This document shows positions 1 to 9,230 of a stretch of DNA of 64,000 nucleotides, piece after piece. The notes beneath the pieces were generated by a model. It searched no databases, was not told where the DNA came from, and saw only the letters and a list, made by a program, of their open reading frames with translations. The stretch covers positions 28,565,374 through 28,629,373 of the forward strand of contig NC_133121.1 in the NCBI RefSeq assembly GCF_033568475.1, written 5' to 3'. Origin of the DNA: Henckelia pumila (taxonomy: Eukaryota > Streptophyta > Magnoliopsida > Lamiales > Gesneriaceae). Within the stretch, counting starts at the first letter, position 1. Each line of letters starts with the position of its first letter. The position numbers and the translations under genes are program-made.

Positions 1-648
1 CCCACTAGTAGAATAAGTATTTAACACTATTTCTATTTGGCCTCTACAAGACCCAATAGTGTTTAATTAATCCAACACTTGAATTATTTTAATTATTTGG
101 ACTCTACAAGGTCCACTAGTATTTAATTAATTCAACACTTGAATTAATTTAATTAAGTTCATAATAATAGTTTTGAAAATCACAATTTTCAAAAACTAAT
201 TATTTTTCAAGTTAACTTTTAATCTTGGAACACATTCACAAATTAAAAGTTACTTTCCCATTTATTCTCCTTTAGAAGTCATACTTTTAATTTATCTCAC
301 TTATAAACTCCTTTATAATCCGTTCAACACATTAAACTAATTTTATTCTCAACGGAATCTAGAAAGCAAGTACTTGTGTCACCCTCAATGGTTCATTGAT
401 ACAACTAGCAGTGAGTTCATATCTCCATGTGATTCGGGATCAACAAGTCTCTTATATGAGCACACCCTAAATAGCTTCATTCTTATTTATCAACTCATTG
501 ATAATAAGAACGTCAGAAAACTCAAGTATGATAGTACCCAACCAATCATGTTAAACATCTAGCAGCATCGCTTACATGACTCCCTAGGTATCAAATGATA
601 CTACCTGCAAGAACTATTCAATTATGGTTAGCGTACAGTACGGTCCCT
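1..648 (-). repeat. Decayed copia LTR relic, first part
   Basis: Read on the minus strand, this stretch aligns by eye to the middle of the copia LTRs at 28666-30526 and 40098-41995. Shared landmarks include the 'accgtactgtacgctaacc' block, 'gatacctaggga', and 'ccattgagggt'. It is much more diverged than those copies and its ends are not visible. The homology stops abruptly at 648, where a CACTA-ended element begins, and resumes at 5952. I infer an old LTR split by that insertion. Confidence 0.7.
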
Positions 649-1000
649 CACTACAAGAAAAACGACAAACGACAACGCTTTTTCCGCGTTGTTATTGTCA
701 CAAAAAAGCGTTGTCGTAGCCAGTGTTGTGAAAGACCGCGGTCAAAGACAACGCAAAAAAATCGTTGTTGTTTTGAGCAAAAACAACGCATAAAAAGCGT
801 TGTGATATTTGAAAAAACAACGCTTTTTCCGCGTTGTCTTTTTTAGCAACGACAACATTTTTTATGCGTTGTCTTTGACCGCGGTCTTTCACAACACTAG
901 CTACGACAACGCTTTTTCACAACGTTTTTAAAAGCGTTGTGTTTTGCAAAGACAACGCTTAAACCATCTACGACAACGTTTAAAAAACGTTGTCTTTTCT
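649..1000. repeat. Left subterminal inverted-repeat array
   Basis: Multiple direct and inverted copies of gacaacgcttttt and aaaagcgttgtc lie within 350 bp of the left CACTA end. In the CACTA superfamily such subterminal repeats are transposase binding sites. That role is inferred here from position and motif only. Confidence 0.7.
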
Positions 1001-1164
1001 CAAATAAAGAACAAAAAAAATAAAATTTAATTCACAAATTTTCAATATTATAAATCACTCAATATTCAAAATTTTTGAAAATTAAAACTAATATACAATA
1101 TTTCAATATTATAAATCATTCAAATATAACAAAAATCATTCAAATATAACAAATAATCGAATTC

Positions 1165-1800
1165 TTCATGTTCATCTCGACCATGTGCGCTATGCTTTCT
1201 GCCTCAAACCGGAGTCGGCGATCAGACCAACTCTCAGAATGCTAAATCCATTTGGAGGACTGTGAATGTGCTGAACAATAGCCGCAAACAAGAATAAAAT
1301 TTCAAAGTAATGGTTATGAATGGCACAATAAATCAAACATCAAAGAAGAAAAGTAAAATGGAAACAAATACATAATCTACATACTGAAAATGTGCTCCTC
1401 ATTATCCAAAAGCTCCAGCCCCGCATCATTTCAAGCAACCTTATTTTCCAATTAATCACCTCTCAGGCTTGACGAACGTTTTGAGAGATAACTTTGTCTA
1501 ATAGTTTGAACCTGAAACTGCAAGTTTCAGACTAGCATTCAACTCAGAATACAATAAAACAGTAGTAGAGATAAAAAGTTCAGTAATGAAGAAATAATTA
1601 TTCATAGCCATAGTAGGCTAAGGCTTAATTTCAACTTCTAAAACTACATAGTGAATCTTAATAGAAGAAATAATTATATCATCCTTCCAAGATCATAATA
1701 AACTTTACATCGCGAAGCCTCCATTGCAAATTCCTTTAAAACCATCACATCACGAGTAGTCTCAACCAGAGCCTGGATTGCCATGAAAAGATCTTAAGAC
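1165..1800 (-). other. Unassigned coding-like stretches inside CACTA-like element
   Basis: On the minus strand several short open stretches are bounded by plausible splice signals. One begins with an ATG-led run (about 1690-1786) whose residues include ALVETTRDVMVLKEF and continue through EASRCK. Others are near 1480-1540 (after a tgcag) and 1385-1425 (rich in D/E/L). They follow the kinase fragment in the same orientation but do not match the CIPK C-terminus. I do not recognise the source. They may be exons of a second captured gene, or 3' flank of the kinase locus. Confidence 0.3.
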
Positions 1801-1859
1801 ATAATTCAATAGCAGCAGATTTGATATAAATATGCCAATCTGGAAATCCTTAGGAATTG

Positions 1860-4268
1860 ATAGGTGTCCCTTGCACCCATACTTTTCCCCATACAGTTTC
1901 ATCTGAGAAAGATGAACATCACCGAGAGTTTAGGCTTGAGACTTTATTTTGATATTTTTTTAATGTAGCCCGTGTAAGTAACTTAAAAAAAACTTATATT
2001 GGACACTAATTTTAGTCACAATAACATGAATGACAACTATTCACTGGCTCTCAGTCTATGCTCCTACTTCGCTCCTTAATATTTTCACATAGGTTCTAAA
2101 ATGTTCTGCAGATAATAACAAGAGTCAAGGGTGTCATGTGCCTGAGAAACATGCAATAAAATGCTACAACCCTCCAAAAAAGATTCCATGACCAAAATGA
2201 GAAAAGGTGGTGTGAAGCAGATACTTTTAGTTCTTCTTCTGCACACCGAAACCTAAGGAACCAGCTTCTTGCTCAATTTTTGAAGCAATCTCATTCGCAG
2301 AACATTTGGATGCAAACCTCATTTCTCGCTTAACAAACCCATGTAGCCATCTAAAGGGTTGGGCATTTTCCACTGCTACTTAAAATAGAGTGATTCTACC
2401 ACTCCATCACAACTATAATTTCTAGTGCATACATGTACATACCGCTTGCTTTTCAAAAAGAGAATTGAGATTGAGACCCCGCGAGAAGGAGATAAGCTCA
2501 AAGGCAGTCATGATCAGTGGTGGGGTAGGTTGCTGTTCCTCTTGCATTTCCACAACAAATTTCGGTGAGTCCTGAATTCAAGAAAGAATAGTTTAGTACA
2601 TCTATCCTCAAAAATTTAAAGAATATAAGCTGCATCAGAACACCCATCGCTGATTCATTAAAAAGAGCATCAACATCGTCAAGAAAAACTTCCTGACATT
2701 CAAATATAGGTTTCCTATATCCTTTCTTGAACCACCCATTTTTTAGAACCTCAGCAATTGTGATCCTCTGCTCCACATGGCAAAATCATGTGAAGAAGTT
2801 ACAATCGGCATGAAAAATAGATCAGCGAATTTAGTAAACGAGCTTAACTGAACACCGATTTTTCTGACTGAAAAATCTAAAACGCTTCTGGTTTTGTTGT
2901 TCTCTTCCTTTGGCACTGTTGGAAGGGTCATATGTAAATAGCATGAAAGAAGTGAACATACTGTCAATGGATTGGGATCCAATAATCTTGTAATCAAATT
3001 CTTGGTGCTGGTAAAAAACCAAGGAGGGCATATGAACTGCGCTGCAAATATCTGAAACGGAGATTAGTGCGGTTTGAGCATTAACATGCATATATTACAA
3101 ATTTTATCCAACGTAATGTGATACTTGCACCGATTTTAACCTGATATCTCTACTGTTTTAATACCTTAAATTTCATTCAGGTAGATTCAGTGATTTCGAG
3201 AGATGTACATTTGTGAGGATAACTCCACAACACAACACGATAGAATTGATAAATGTGATTTTGTTACCTTTTTGTACAATGCCATAAGATTTGGATCTTC
3301 AAAAGGTAAATAACCAGCCATAAGAACAAAAAGTACGACACCACATGACCAAATATCTGCTTTGGCTCCATCATAACCCTTACTTTTAATCACCTGCATA
3401 ATTTAGTTAGATGATTAAAAATCTTAGATAGAAAAGAATTGGAAAACAAAATGCACGAAAAGCTAATTGCATACCTCTGGAGCAACATAGTTGGGTGTTC
3501 CACATGCTGTATGAAGTAACCCATCTTCCTGACAACAAGATTACAAAAAATTGAACTTCAAGCACAATATAACATCTTGAGTTAGGCTAGATTAAGATCT
3601 CGACAAGGTGTCTCAGAAATGCAGCAAAGGTAAAAGCAAAATCTAGCTTGCTTACCCAAGCTTGCTAAGATAGTGCACTTAATCCAAAGTCAGAGACTTT
3701 AAGGACGCCACTAGCGGTAATCAACAGGTTATCCGGCTATACATTAATAAAAATGAAATAGAATTTGAGTTCCAACCATCAACTATCAAGACTGTTGCGC
3801 GCAACACTTTTCTGAGATGTTCCAAGATTAACAAGAAAATTAGAAGCTTACCTTAAGGTCTCTATGGTAAACGCCTCTACTGTGGCAGTAATCTACAACA
3901 TTAACTAGCTGCTGAAAATATTTTATAGCTTCATCTTCTCCGAGCCTACCTTTAGTAGCCTGGCCTCAAGAAACCACAAGGAGTATTGTCATCAGCTACT
4001 ATCCTCATAATCAATCTTTCATGATTACACATTGACATCAAATAATACTCGTAGCTTACAATTTTGTCAAAGAGTTCACCACCACTGACAAATTCCATCA
4101 CGATGAATACCTTTGACTTGCTGGCCATGACCTGCAGGGAGGGCAAATAACTCGAATCGAATTAACAGGTTTGGAAAAAGTTGGCTTGACAAGTTAAATA
4201 GCTACCTCATGCATTCGAATGACATTTGGATGCCTTATTAACTTCATGGTTGAAATTTCGCGCTTAAT
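1860..4268 (-). pseudogene. CIPK (CBL-interacting protein kinase) fragment, captured and broken
   Basis: Eleven exon-like blocks on the minus strand, in gene order, encode a SnRK3/CIPK kinase. Phase-compatible blocks with GT/AG borders are 4206-4268, 4060-4131, 3852-3959 (ends in the catalytic HRDLK), 3656-3736 (contains DFG), 3475-3528 (CGTPNYVAPE), 3268-3393 ([20 protein letters not shown]), 2962-3051, 2644-2767 and 2443-2571. The 2443-2571 block holds the NAF/FISL motif (MTAFELISFSRGLNLNSLF) that binds calcineurin-B-like calcium sensors. Two weaker blocks near 2230-2350 and 1862-1902 match the PPI/C-terminal region. The exon-rich layout fits the intron-containing CIPK clade. It is not functional as it stands. 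The ATP-binding N-lobe exon is absent, a TAG replaces a glutamine-type codon at 3665-3667, a TAA falls at 2227-2229, the 2644 donor junction is out of phase, and the extreme C-terminus is missing. In plants, CIPKs relay calcium signals to transporters. Here it is cargo of the surrounding transposon. Confidence 0.88.
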
Positions 4269-5704
4269 CTGCAGGAGCATTATATTTTAACAAAACAAAG
4301 AGAAACAAAACTTAATTACTGGCAACAAGACAATGAAGCACGCCAGAGACCATAAAGAAAAAACATGCAGTTCAAATTGTTGTAAAGAAAGTAACAACAC
4401 CGGCTCCCTCCCACACGCAAACATAACAAAGAGATATATTTACTAATTCTCACATTCATTACATCTTTATTCATGCCATGTCTAGCTTTATATAGTCAGA
4501 CTACTGCAAGTTGATCCATAAGCATTTGGCATGCATCATTGAAGTAGTTTTAGAATTTTAACGTCCAGAGATGTTGAAAGACCAGAAAGATATTCCAGTA
4601 AAAGTTGGGAAATCATGTTTCTAACATAAGTTTAAAAAATCAAACCAACTCCTATTGCAAATGGAGAATTGCAATAGAATATGCAAAAGATCAAACACCC
4701 ATAAAACAAAGACAAATATATCAAGATCGAGAACAGGCAAAACAAGAGAAAAGAAATAGAAATAAAAGAGCAGCGAAGCATAAAAAAACTAGAAAAAGCC
4801 CAGAGGGTTATCCATCAGCACCATGAGAGAAAATGACCAGTGCAATGGCAAAACAAGGTTGAAAGTAAAGTCAACTCCAAATAATGAAATAAAATGTAAA
4901 CAAATACTTCGAATGACACTTTTTAAATTAACTGGTGGAAATGAGAGAGAACACCTGCCATATTCTTTTAATGAAATCTCCAATGAACTAAGGCTAAATC
5001 TAATGAGGGTACACTGATACACAACTAAATAAATAATACAGTGAATAATTTCCAACTAACTTTGACGAGAATGCTTAGAGCACACAAATATTTTACAAAA
5101 ACAGAGTAAATGCGTGAAGGATGCTTGAAATTTGACAGGAAAAACAAAGATGCATCTGAACGTTAGAACTAGAAACATATATCTACCACATGCTCAACTA
5201 ATTCGAGCATCGTTTTTAGGTGAATGATGACAATAGAAAATTAGCAGAAACTAATGGGTCCATATTGCTTAGAATAAAAATACATACACTAAGCCGTGTC
5301 AACTCCCCATGATTTGCAAGGCGTAAATCCAGCCCCTACAGCTCCTCATGAGTTTAAACAGATCGAGCAAGCCGCCACTTTCTCCCCCTCGTCGCCAAAG
5401 TTTAAAGAGATCAAGGTAGATTCGAAGTCTTTGCAAGCTCGTCAACTAAAAGAACAGAAACAATCGATGAATGATGGAAAAGCAAAAGAAGAGTGAGAAA
5501 TTGCCATTAACAATTTGTCAAATTGGAATTGAAAGAGAGAAAAAAAGAAAGGGAATCGCGATGGAAGGGCTTCGGGATTTAGGGTTAATTTTTCAGACGT
5601 TTAAAGAGTAAAGGGACGCGATGAAGGGTTTGGGGATTTTTGGGTTTTTTACGTTAAGGCAAAAAAAACATATGTATTTCAAGATTTATTTATTATTTAA
5701 AATT
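4269..5704 (-). other. Non-coding interior of CACTA-like element
   Basis: No exon of a kinase N-lobe or any other protein was found on either strand. On the minus strand 5280-5640 has the look of a 5' leader: C/T-rich, with 'accctaaatccc'. This suggests the captured fragment may include the upstream flank and first intron of the donor kinase gene with its first coding exon lost or diverged. That is an inference. Confidence 0.4.
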
Positions 5705-5951
5705 AAAAAATGGTTTATTTACAACACTTTTTAAAAAGTGTTGTAGTACATATAAAAAAAACGCTCTAAGGCAACGCTTTTAAAGCGTTGTCTTAGACCT
5801 AAAAAACGGTTATACACAACGCTTTTTAAAAAAAGCGTTGTCTTTTATGAATTTAAAAAAAATAACAACACTAATTTTCATTAAAAGCGTTGTAATTTAA
5901 AAAAGACAACGCTTTTTACCAAAAAGCGTTGTCTTTTAAGTGTTGTGTTTG
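5705..5951. repeat. Right subterminal inverted-repeat array
   Basis: Repeated aaaagcgttgtc and gacaacgcttttt motifs, the same as at the left end, spaced through about 240 bp. The outermost bases (5936-5951) do not restore a CACTA terminus, so the right terminal inverted repeat has decayed or been truncated. Confidence 0.65.
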
Positions 5952-6300
5952 AGCTTACAGCACGGTCCCTTCAACTCATATATCCCGACCGATTCGACAA
6001 CCATTGGTTTATCGAGAGTTGTCATTGAATCGATAACTATGTGTCATGCCATAGTTGCATCGAAGATGTAATTCAAGAAACCCCTTTATTAATTACCATC
6101 TACTCTGATCAGAGATTTCAAGTTACATATGCATGAGATCACATAAGATATCGATACCCAAAGGTAAGCGGTGAATCCCTGGCTACAATGCATCGAATTC
6201 TATATGTTTCGACACAACACCCAATGTTGCCACCTGATGACCCCAGTTGAGTCGGTAAACAAGTCAAAGTAAAGCGCTAGAATATAGTGGCAATGGATCG
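5952..6300 (-). repeat. Decayed copia LTR relic, second part
   Basis: The minus strand continues the LTR homology broken at 648. Landmarks are a 'tatatcccgaccgattcgacaac' type block, 'ggtgaatccctggctacaatgcatcga' type sequence, and 'gagtcggtaaac'. All have counterparts at 29180-29510 and 40680-40950. Homology fades near 6300. Confidence 0.65.
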
Positions 6301-6437
6301 GGTTTAAACACGGTCCTGTGCTACAGGGCGGGTTCAACCCCGATCAAACGAGTTTAGGGGCAAGGCGAGTCCAGGTCAACGGGTCCGGGGTGGGTCTTGA
6401 ATTACAAATTCAAATTTGAAATTAAACACATTCAACC

Positions 6438-6451
6438 GAATTATTGTTATT
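6438..6451. repeat. Left target-site duplication of eL32 retrocopy
   Basis: gaattattgttatt here matches gaattattgttttt at 7093-7106 (13 of 14). The second copy starts one base after a 12-A tract. Direct repeats flanking a poly(A)-ended transcript copy are the mark of LINE-type reverse-transcription insertion. Confidence 0.75.
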
Positions 6452-7091
6452 CCCTCGGTAGGAGCTCGACTGCGTCGCCACTAGAAGTGATGGTTGTTCC
6501 TTTACTTACCAAGAAGATTGTTAAGAAACGGGTCAAAAAGTTCAAGTGGCACCAGAGTGATTGCTATGTTTCTGTGAAGACAAACTGGCGTAGGCCCAAG
6601 GGTATTGATTCCCGAGTCCGAAGGAAGTTCAAGGGATGCACCCTCATGCCAAACATTGGATATGGATCAGACAAGAAGACACGGCATTATCTTCCCAACG
6701 GGTTTAAGAAGTTTGTTGTTCACAATGTCAAGGAACTTGAAGTTCTGATGATGCACAACAGGACATATTGTGCTGAGATAGCGCACAATATTTCAACCAA
6801 GAAAAGGAAGGTCATTGTCGAGCGGGCGGCTCAGCTGGATATTGTTGTGACCAACAAATTAGCTCGTCTGCGCAGCCAGGAGGATGAATGAGCTATTGGG
6901 GTAAACTTACATTCTCCTGTAATATGTTTTTGAGACTACTTGGTATTGGAAAGTTGAGTGGAAATGTTGACAATGCAAACTTTTGTTTCGTGCTATCTAT
7001 CTGTATTGTGTGTAATACACAGTTCCATTTGGATTTGCAATGACTTTTTGCTTTCAAGCCCGTTGAAGAATTTTTTTTTAAAAAAAAAAAA
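6452..7091 (+). mobile_element. Processed mRNA insertion carrying eL32
   Basis: The inserted unit runs from the leader directly after the left duplication, through the coding region and about 190 bp of 3' UTR, to a poly(A) run at 7080-7091. The right duplication begins at 7093. It is the product of a retrotransposon's reverse transcriptase acting on a host mRNA (inferred from structure). Confidence 0.75.
6490..6891 (+). CDS. RPL32: Large-subunit ribosomal protein eL32 (retrocopy, intact frame)
   Basis: The 133-residue frame matches eukaryotic ribosomal protein eL32 in full and has the family's usual plant length. Diagnostic blocks are the start [21 protein letters not shown] near residue 40, [33 protein letters not shown] and the end [10 protein letters not shown]. 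eL32 is a 60S subunit protein that binds rRNA in the cytosol. I chose the ATG at 6490 because it gives the canonical N-terminus; the frame is open further upstream only by chance. The copy is intronless, has a short 5' leader (6452-6489) and a 3' UTR ending in 12 A (7080-7091), and is flanked by 14-bp direct repeats. This indicates a processed retrocopy. Residues about 20-27 deviate from the usual family sequence (W, H, C, Y where basic residues or proline are usual). Whether it is expressed cannot be told; the 5' flank is LTR debris. Confidence 0.9.
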   Translation: MVVPLLTKKIVKKRVKKFKWHQSDCYVSVKTNWRRPKGIDSRVRRKFKGCTLMPNIGYGSDKKTRHYLPNGFKKFVVHNVKELEVLMMHNRTYCAEIAHNISTKKRKVIVERAAQLDIVVTNKLARLRSQEDE

Positions 7092-7106
7092 TGAATTATT
7101 GTTTTT

Positions 7107-8612
7107 ATGGAAAGGGGTAGTTATGCGCGAAATCTTTTGGTAAAGATACGTGTCTCATTTCGATGTGATGCACATTTTCATTTATAGATTTTCAATCTCT
7201 ATAAATATATCTCATATAGAATAAAAAAAATTACATACATTGAAACTCGAAAATATATTGAATTTTCGTCCATCATATTGCGCATATAATATTTTCAATC
7301 ATCATTAAGGGTTCAAAAATCATCTTAAAGTTCATCAAATTTTGTAATGTGGAGTGCTCTTATTAAAAAAAAAAAAGATGTTGTATCTTGAGAGAGGATT
7401 ATCGTATCACCATGTGTGGGACAAAATCATCTTAAGGAGATATAGTAGTCTAACTCTAGCCTCGACTTTAATATTTTGTTCGTGTCTTGTTCCAGTACAT
7501 GTCGGGACATCTGTACATCAATTAAACAGTTTCAGTTTGCACAAAATCCAGAACCAACATGCCCTTGTCCTTCATCTTATTCTTTGAAACTACTTTTATT
7601 TTTGGTTCTTTTTCTAGTACAAGACATCGTTTTTCTTTCATATTTGTCCTTATATGGATCGATATTAAATATGACACATAAGAGGATTCCTGCTATATAA
7701 TATTCTGTCTAGCAACTCTAATTTTTCCTAGCAAGCGACGGAGAATAACAAGCTAAAAATAAAAAATACACAAATCTTAAAGATAACAAAGCAGTACGAA
7801 ATCATCCCAAATAAATTGGCAATTAAAATTGTTGAAGTTGACTGCCTAAATCTCTCATAGCTAGTAAATTAGAGCTAGGACAACATATTTTTTACTCAAT
7901 TAACTTTCCAATAATGGTGTACCAGGAATTGAAGTATGTTTACTCCACAATTTGACCATGTCACCATTTGTAAATTTAATTTTGATTCTGTTAAACGTTA
8001 TTTGATTTTTTTTGGTACTATATATCTCTTATTTTAGTACTATCTTTTAAATTTTTCTTGATTTGATCCATAGCAATTTAGATATGCATTGATATTGTCT
8101 AATAATTTAGATACGTCTTTGATATGATATGCGGTTGTTGATAAGAATGATGGTTTAAATTTGAATATATCTTTGATATGATATGCGGTTGTTGATAAGA
8201 ATGATGGTTTAAATTTGAATATATCCCTTGATAATATCTTAATGCAGTATGTTAGATTTGATAAAATCACATGTTGTCTGCTTAAGATTGAATATTTGTA
8301 GAATTGGTGTCTATGTTCTTTTTTTATTCAAAAAATTTAAAACTTCATTATTGATAAATGATGACTTGCAATTGTATGTCCAGGTTCGGCGGAATACTTT
8401 ATGTGACTCAGGGAATTGAATGCATATATTATTCTAAAAAATATAACAGCAGCAGTGACGAATTCTGAAGGAAAATACGAACTTTTCATTTTGTGTCCCG
8501 ACATCTATTGGAACACTTTTCACTTCGAGCGGCTTTATCATTCTGTTTTGAGAGCCTTTAATTTCATTTTCGGTGGCGCACATACAACTATATTGATTGG
8601 TGATACATTTCA
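7107..8612. other. Intergenic, AT-rich, no gene seen
   Basis: Neither strand shows a recognisable protein, RNA gene or LTR. Open frames here are short and have no family resemblance. The only structure is a 54-bp tandem duplication at 8116-8223. Confidence 0.5.
8116..8223. repeat. 54-bp tandem duplication
   Basis: Two head-to-tail copies (8116-8169 and 8170-8223) read essentially identically, each containing gatatgatatgcggttgttg. The near-perfect identity suggests a recent slippage or unequal exchange event. Confidence 0.9.
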
Positions 8613-9096
8613 TGTCGGCAGAATTAGCCATAAAGGATGACAACGTGTTGGCAAAATGATTCATGCATTAAATGCATGTAGACAATTCATGTGAGCAGCT
8701 GTGCAAAAGTTGAAACGTATGATATCAAAAACAATTCAGAATTGAATTGTGTTTCTTGCGTTCACACTAAAATCCGCAACTATAAATACATGCATTCTGC
8801 ATCAGTTTCAGAGCACCCAACATCGAGGAGTTCTTTTCTCTCGTTTTAAACATTCAAGTGATTTGAGTGTTTTCTATATATATTTGTGAGATAGGTTTTC
8901 TCCTGTATTAAGAGAGTGCGTGTCTCTTTGGAAATACAGAGAGAGGTTGTAATTCTCCAAATATTATAGTGGAATCTTTTGGTCTTGCCCGTGATTTTTA
9001 CCCTAATAAGTTTTGGGGGTTTTCCATGTAAATTTTGGTGTCTATTTTATTCTTCAATTTCCATAGTTTCTATCTCGTGATGCCGCACCTGAGACA
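8613..9096 (+). repeat. C1 left LTR
   Basis: 484 bp. It differs from the right LTR by scattered substitutions, roughly 5 percent by eye. A TATA box (tataaata, 8781-8788) would drive the element's transcript. The copy at 13296-13303 is in the right LTR. Confidence 0.9.
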
Positions 9097-9102
9097 AAAA
9101 AG

Positions 9103-9114
9103 TGGTATCAGAGC
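9103..9114 (+). other. C1 primer binding site (tRNA-iMet)
   Basis: tggtatcagagc, complementary to the 3' end of initiator tRNA-Met, lies six bases after the LTR end. It primes minus-strand cDNA synthesis in copia elements. Confidence 0.85.
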
Positions 9115-9230
9115 CTTGGCATAAAATTTCTTAAAATTCTGAGTATGCTCTGTGGTTGCAGCTTTGACTGATCTTCCACATCAGAAAAGATTTTTTGAAG
9201 ATTTTATAAGGCAGGATTCTTGTAGTCAAG

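Larger units (their letters stand above)
649..5951. mobile_element. CACTA-like DNA transposon with captured kinase gene
   Basis: The left end reads CACTACAAGAAAA, the terminus typical of plant CACTA (En/Spm) elements, followed by about 350 bp of short inverted copies of an acaacgcttttt / aaaagcgttgt motif. The right end (5705-5951) carries the same subterminal motifs, but the last 15-20 bases are degenerate and no clean CACTA terminus is seen. The element interrupts a copia LTR whose sequence is continuous on both sides. A 19-bp segment of the LTR (630-648 and 5952-5970, two mismatches) flanks it on both sides. The interior contains no transposase that I can recognise. It holds an intron-bearing CIPK kinase fragment on the minus strand, so it looks like a non-autonomous, gene-capturing element. 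Confidence 0.7.

Noticed and set aside
5296..5496. Plus-strand open frame of 66 codons at the end of the CACTA-like element
   Set aside because: It is antisense to what looks like a C/T-rich gene leader and has no family resemblance; base composition explains it.
8416..8640. Open frame left of C1 as the 5' part of a gene interrupted by C1
   Set aside because: It reads through into the LTR and shows no protein-family resemblance; it does not join in a sensible way to 13611-13769.
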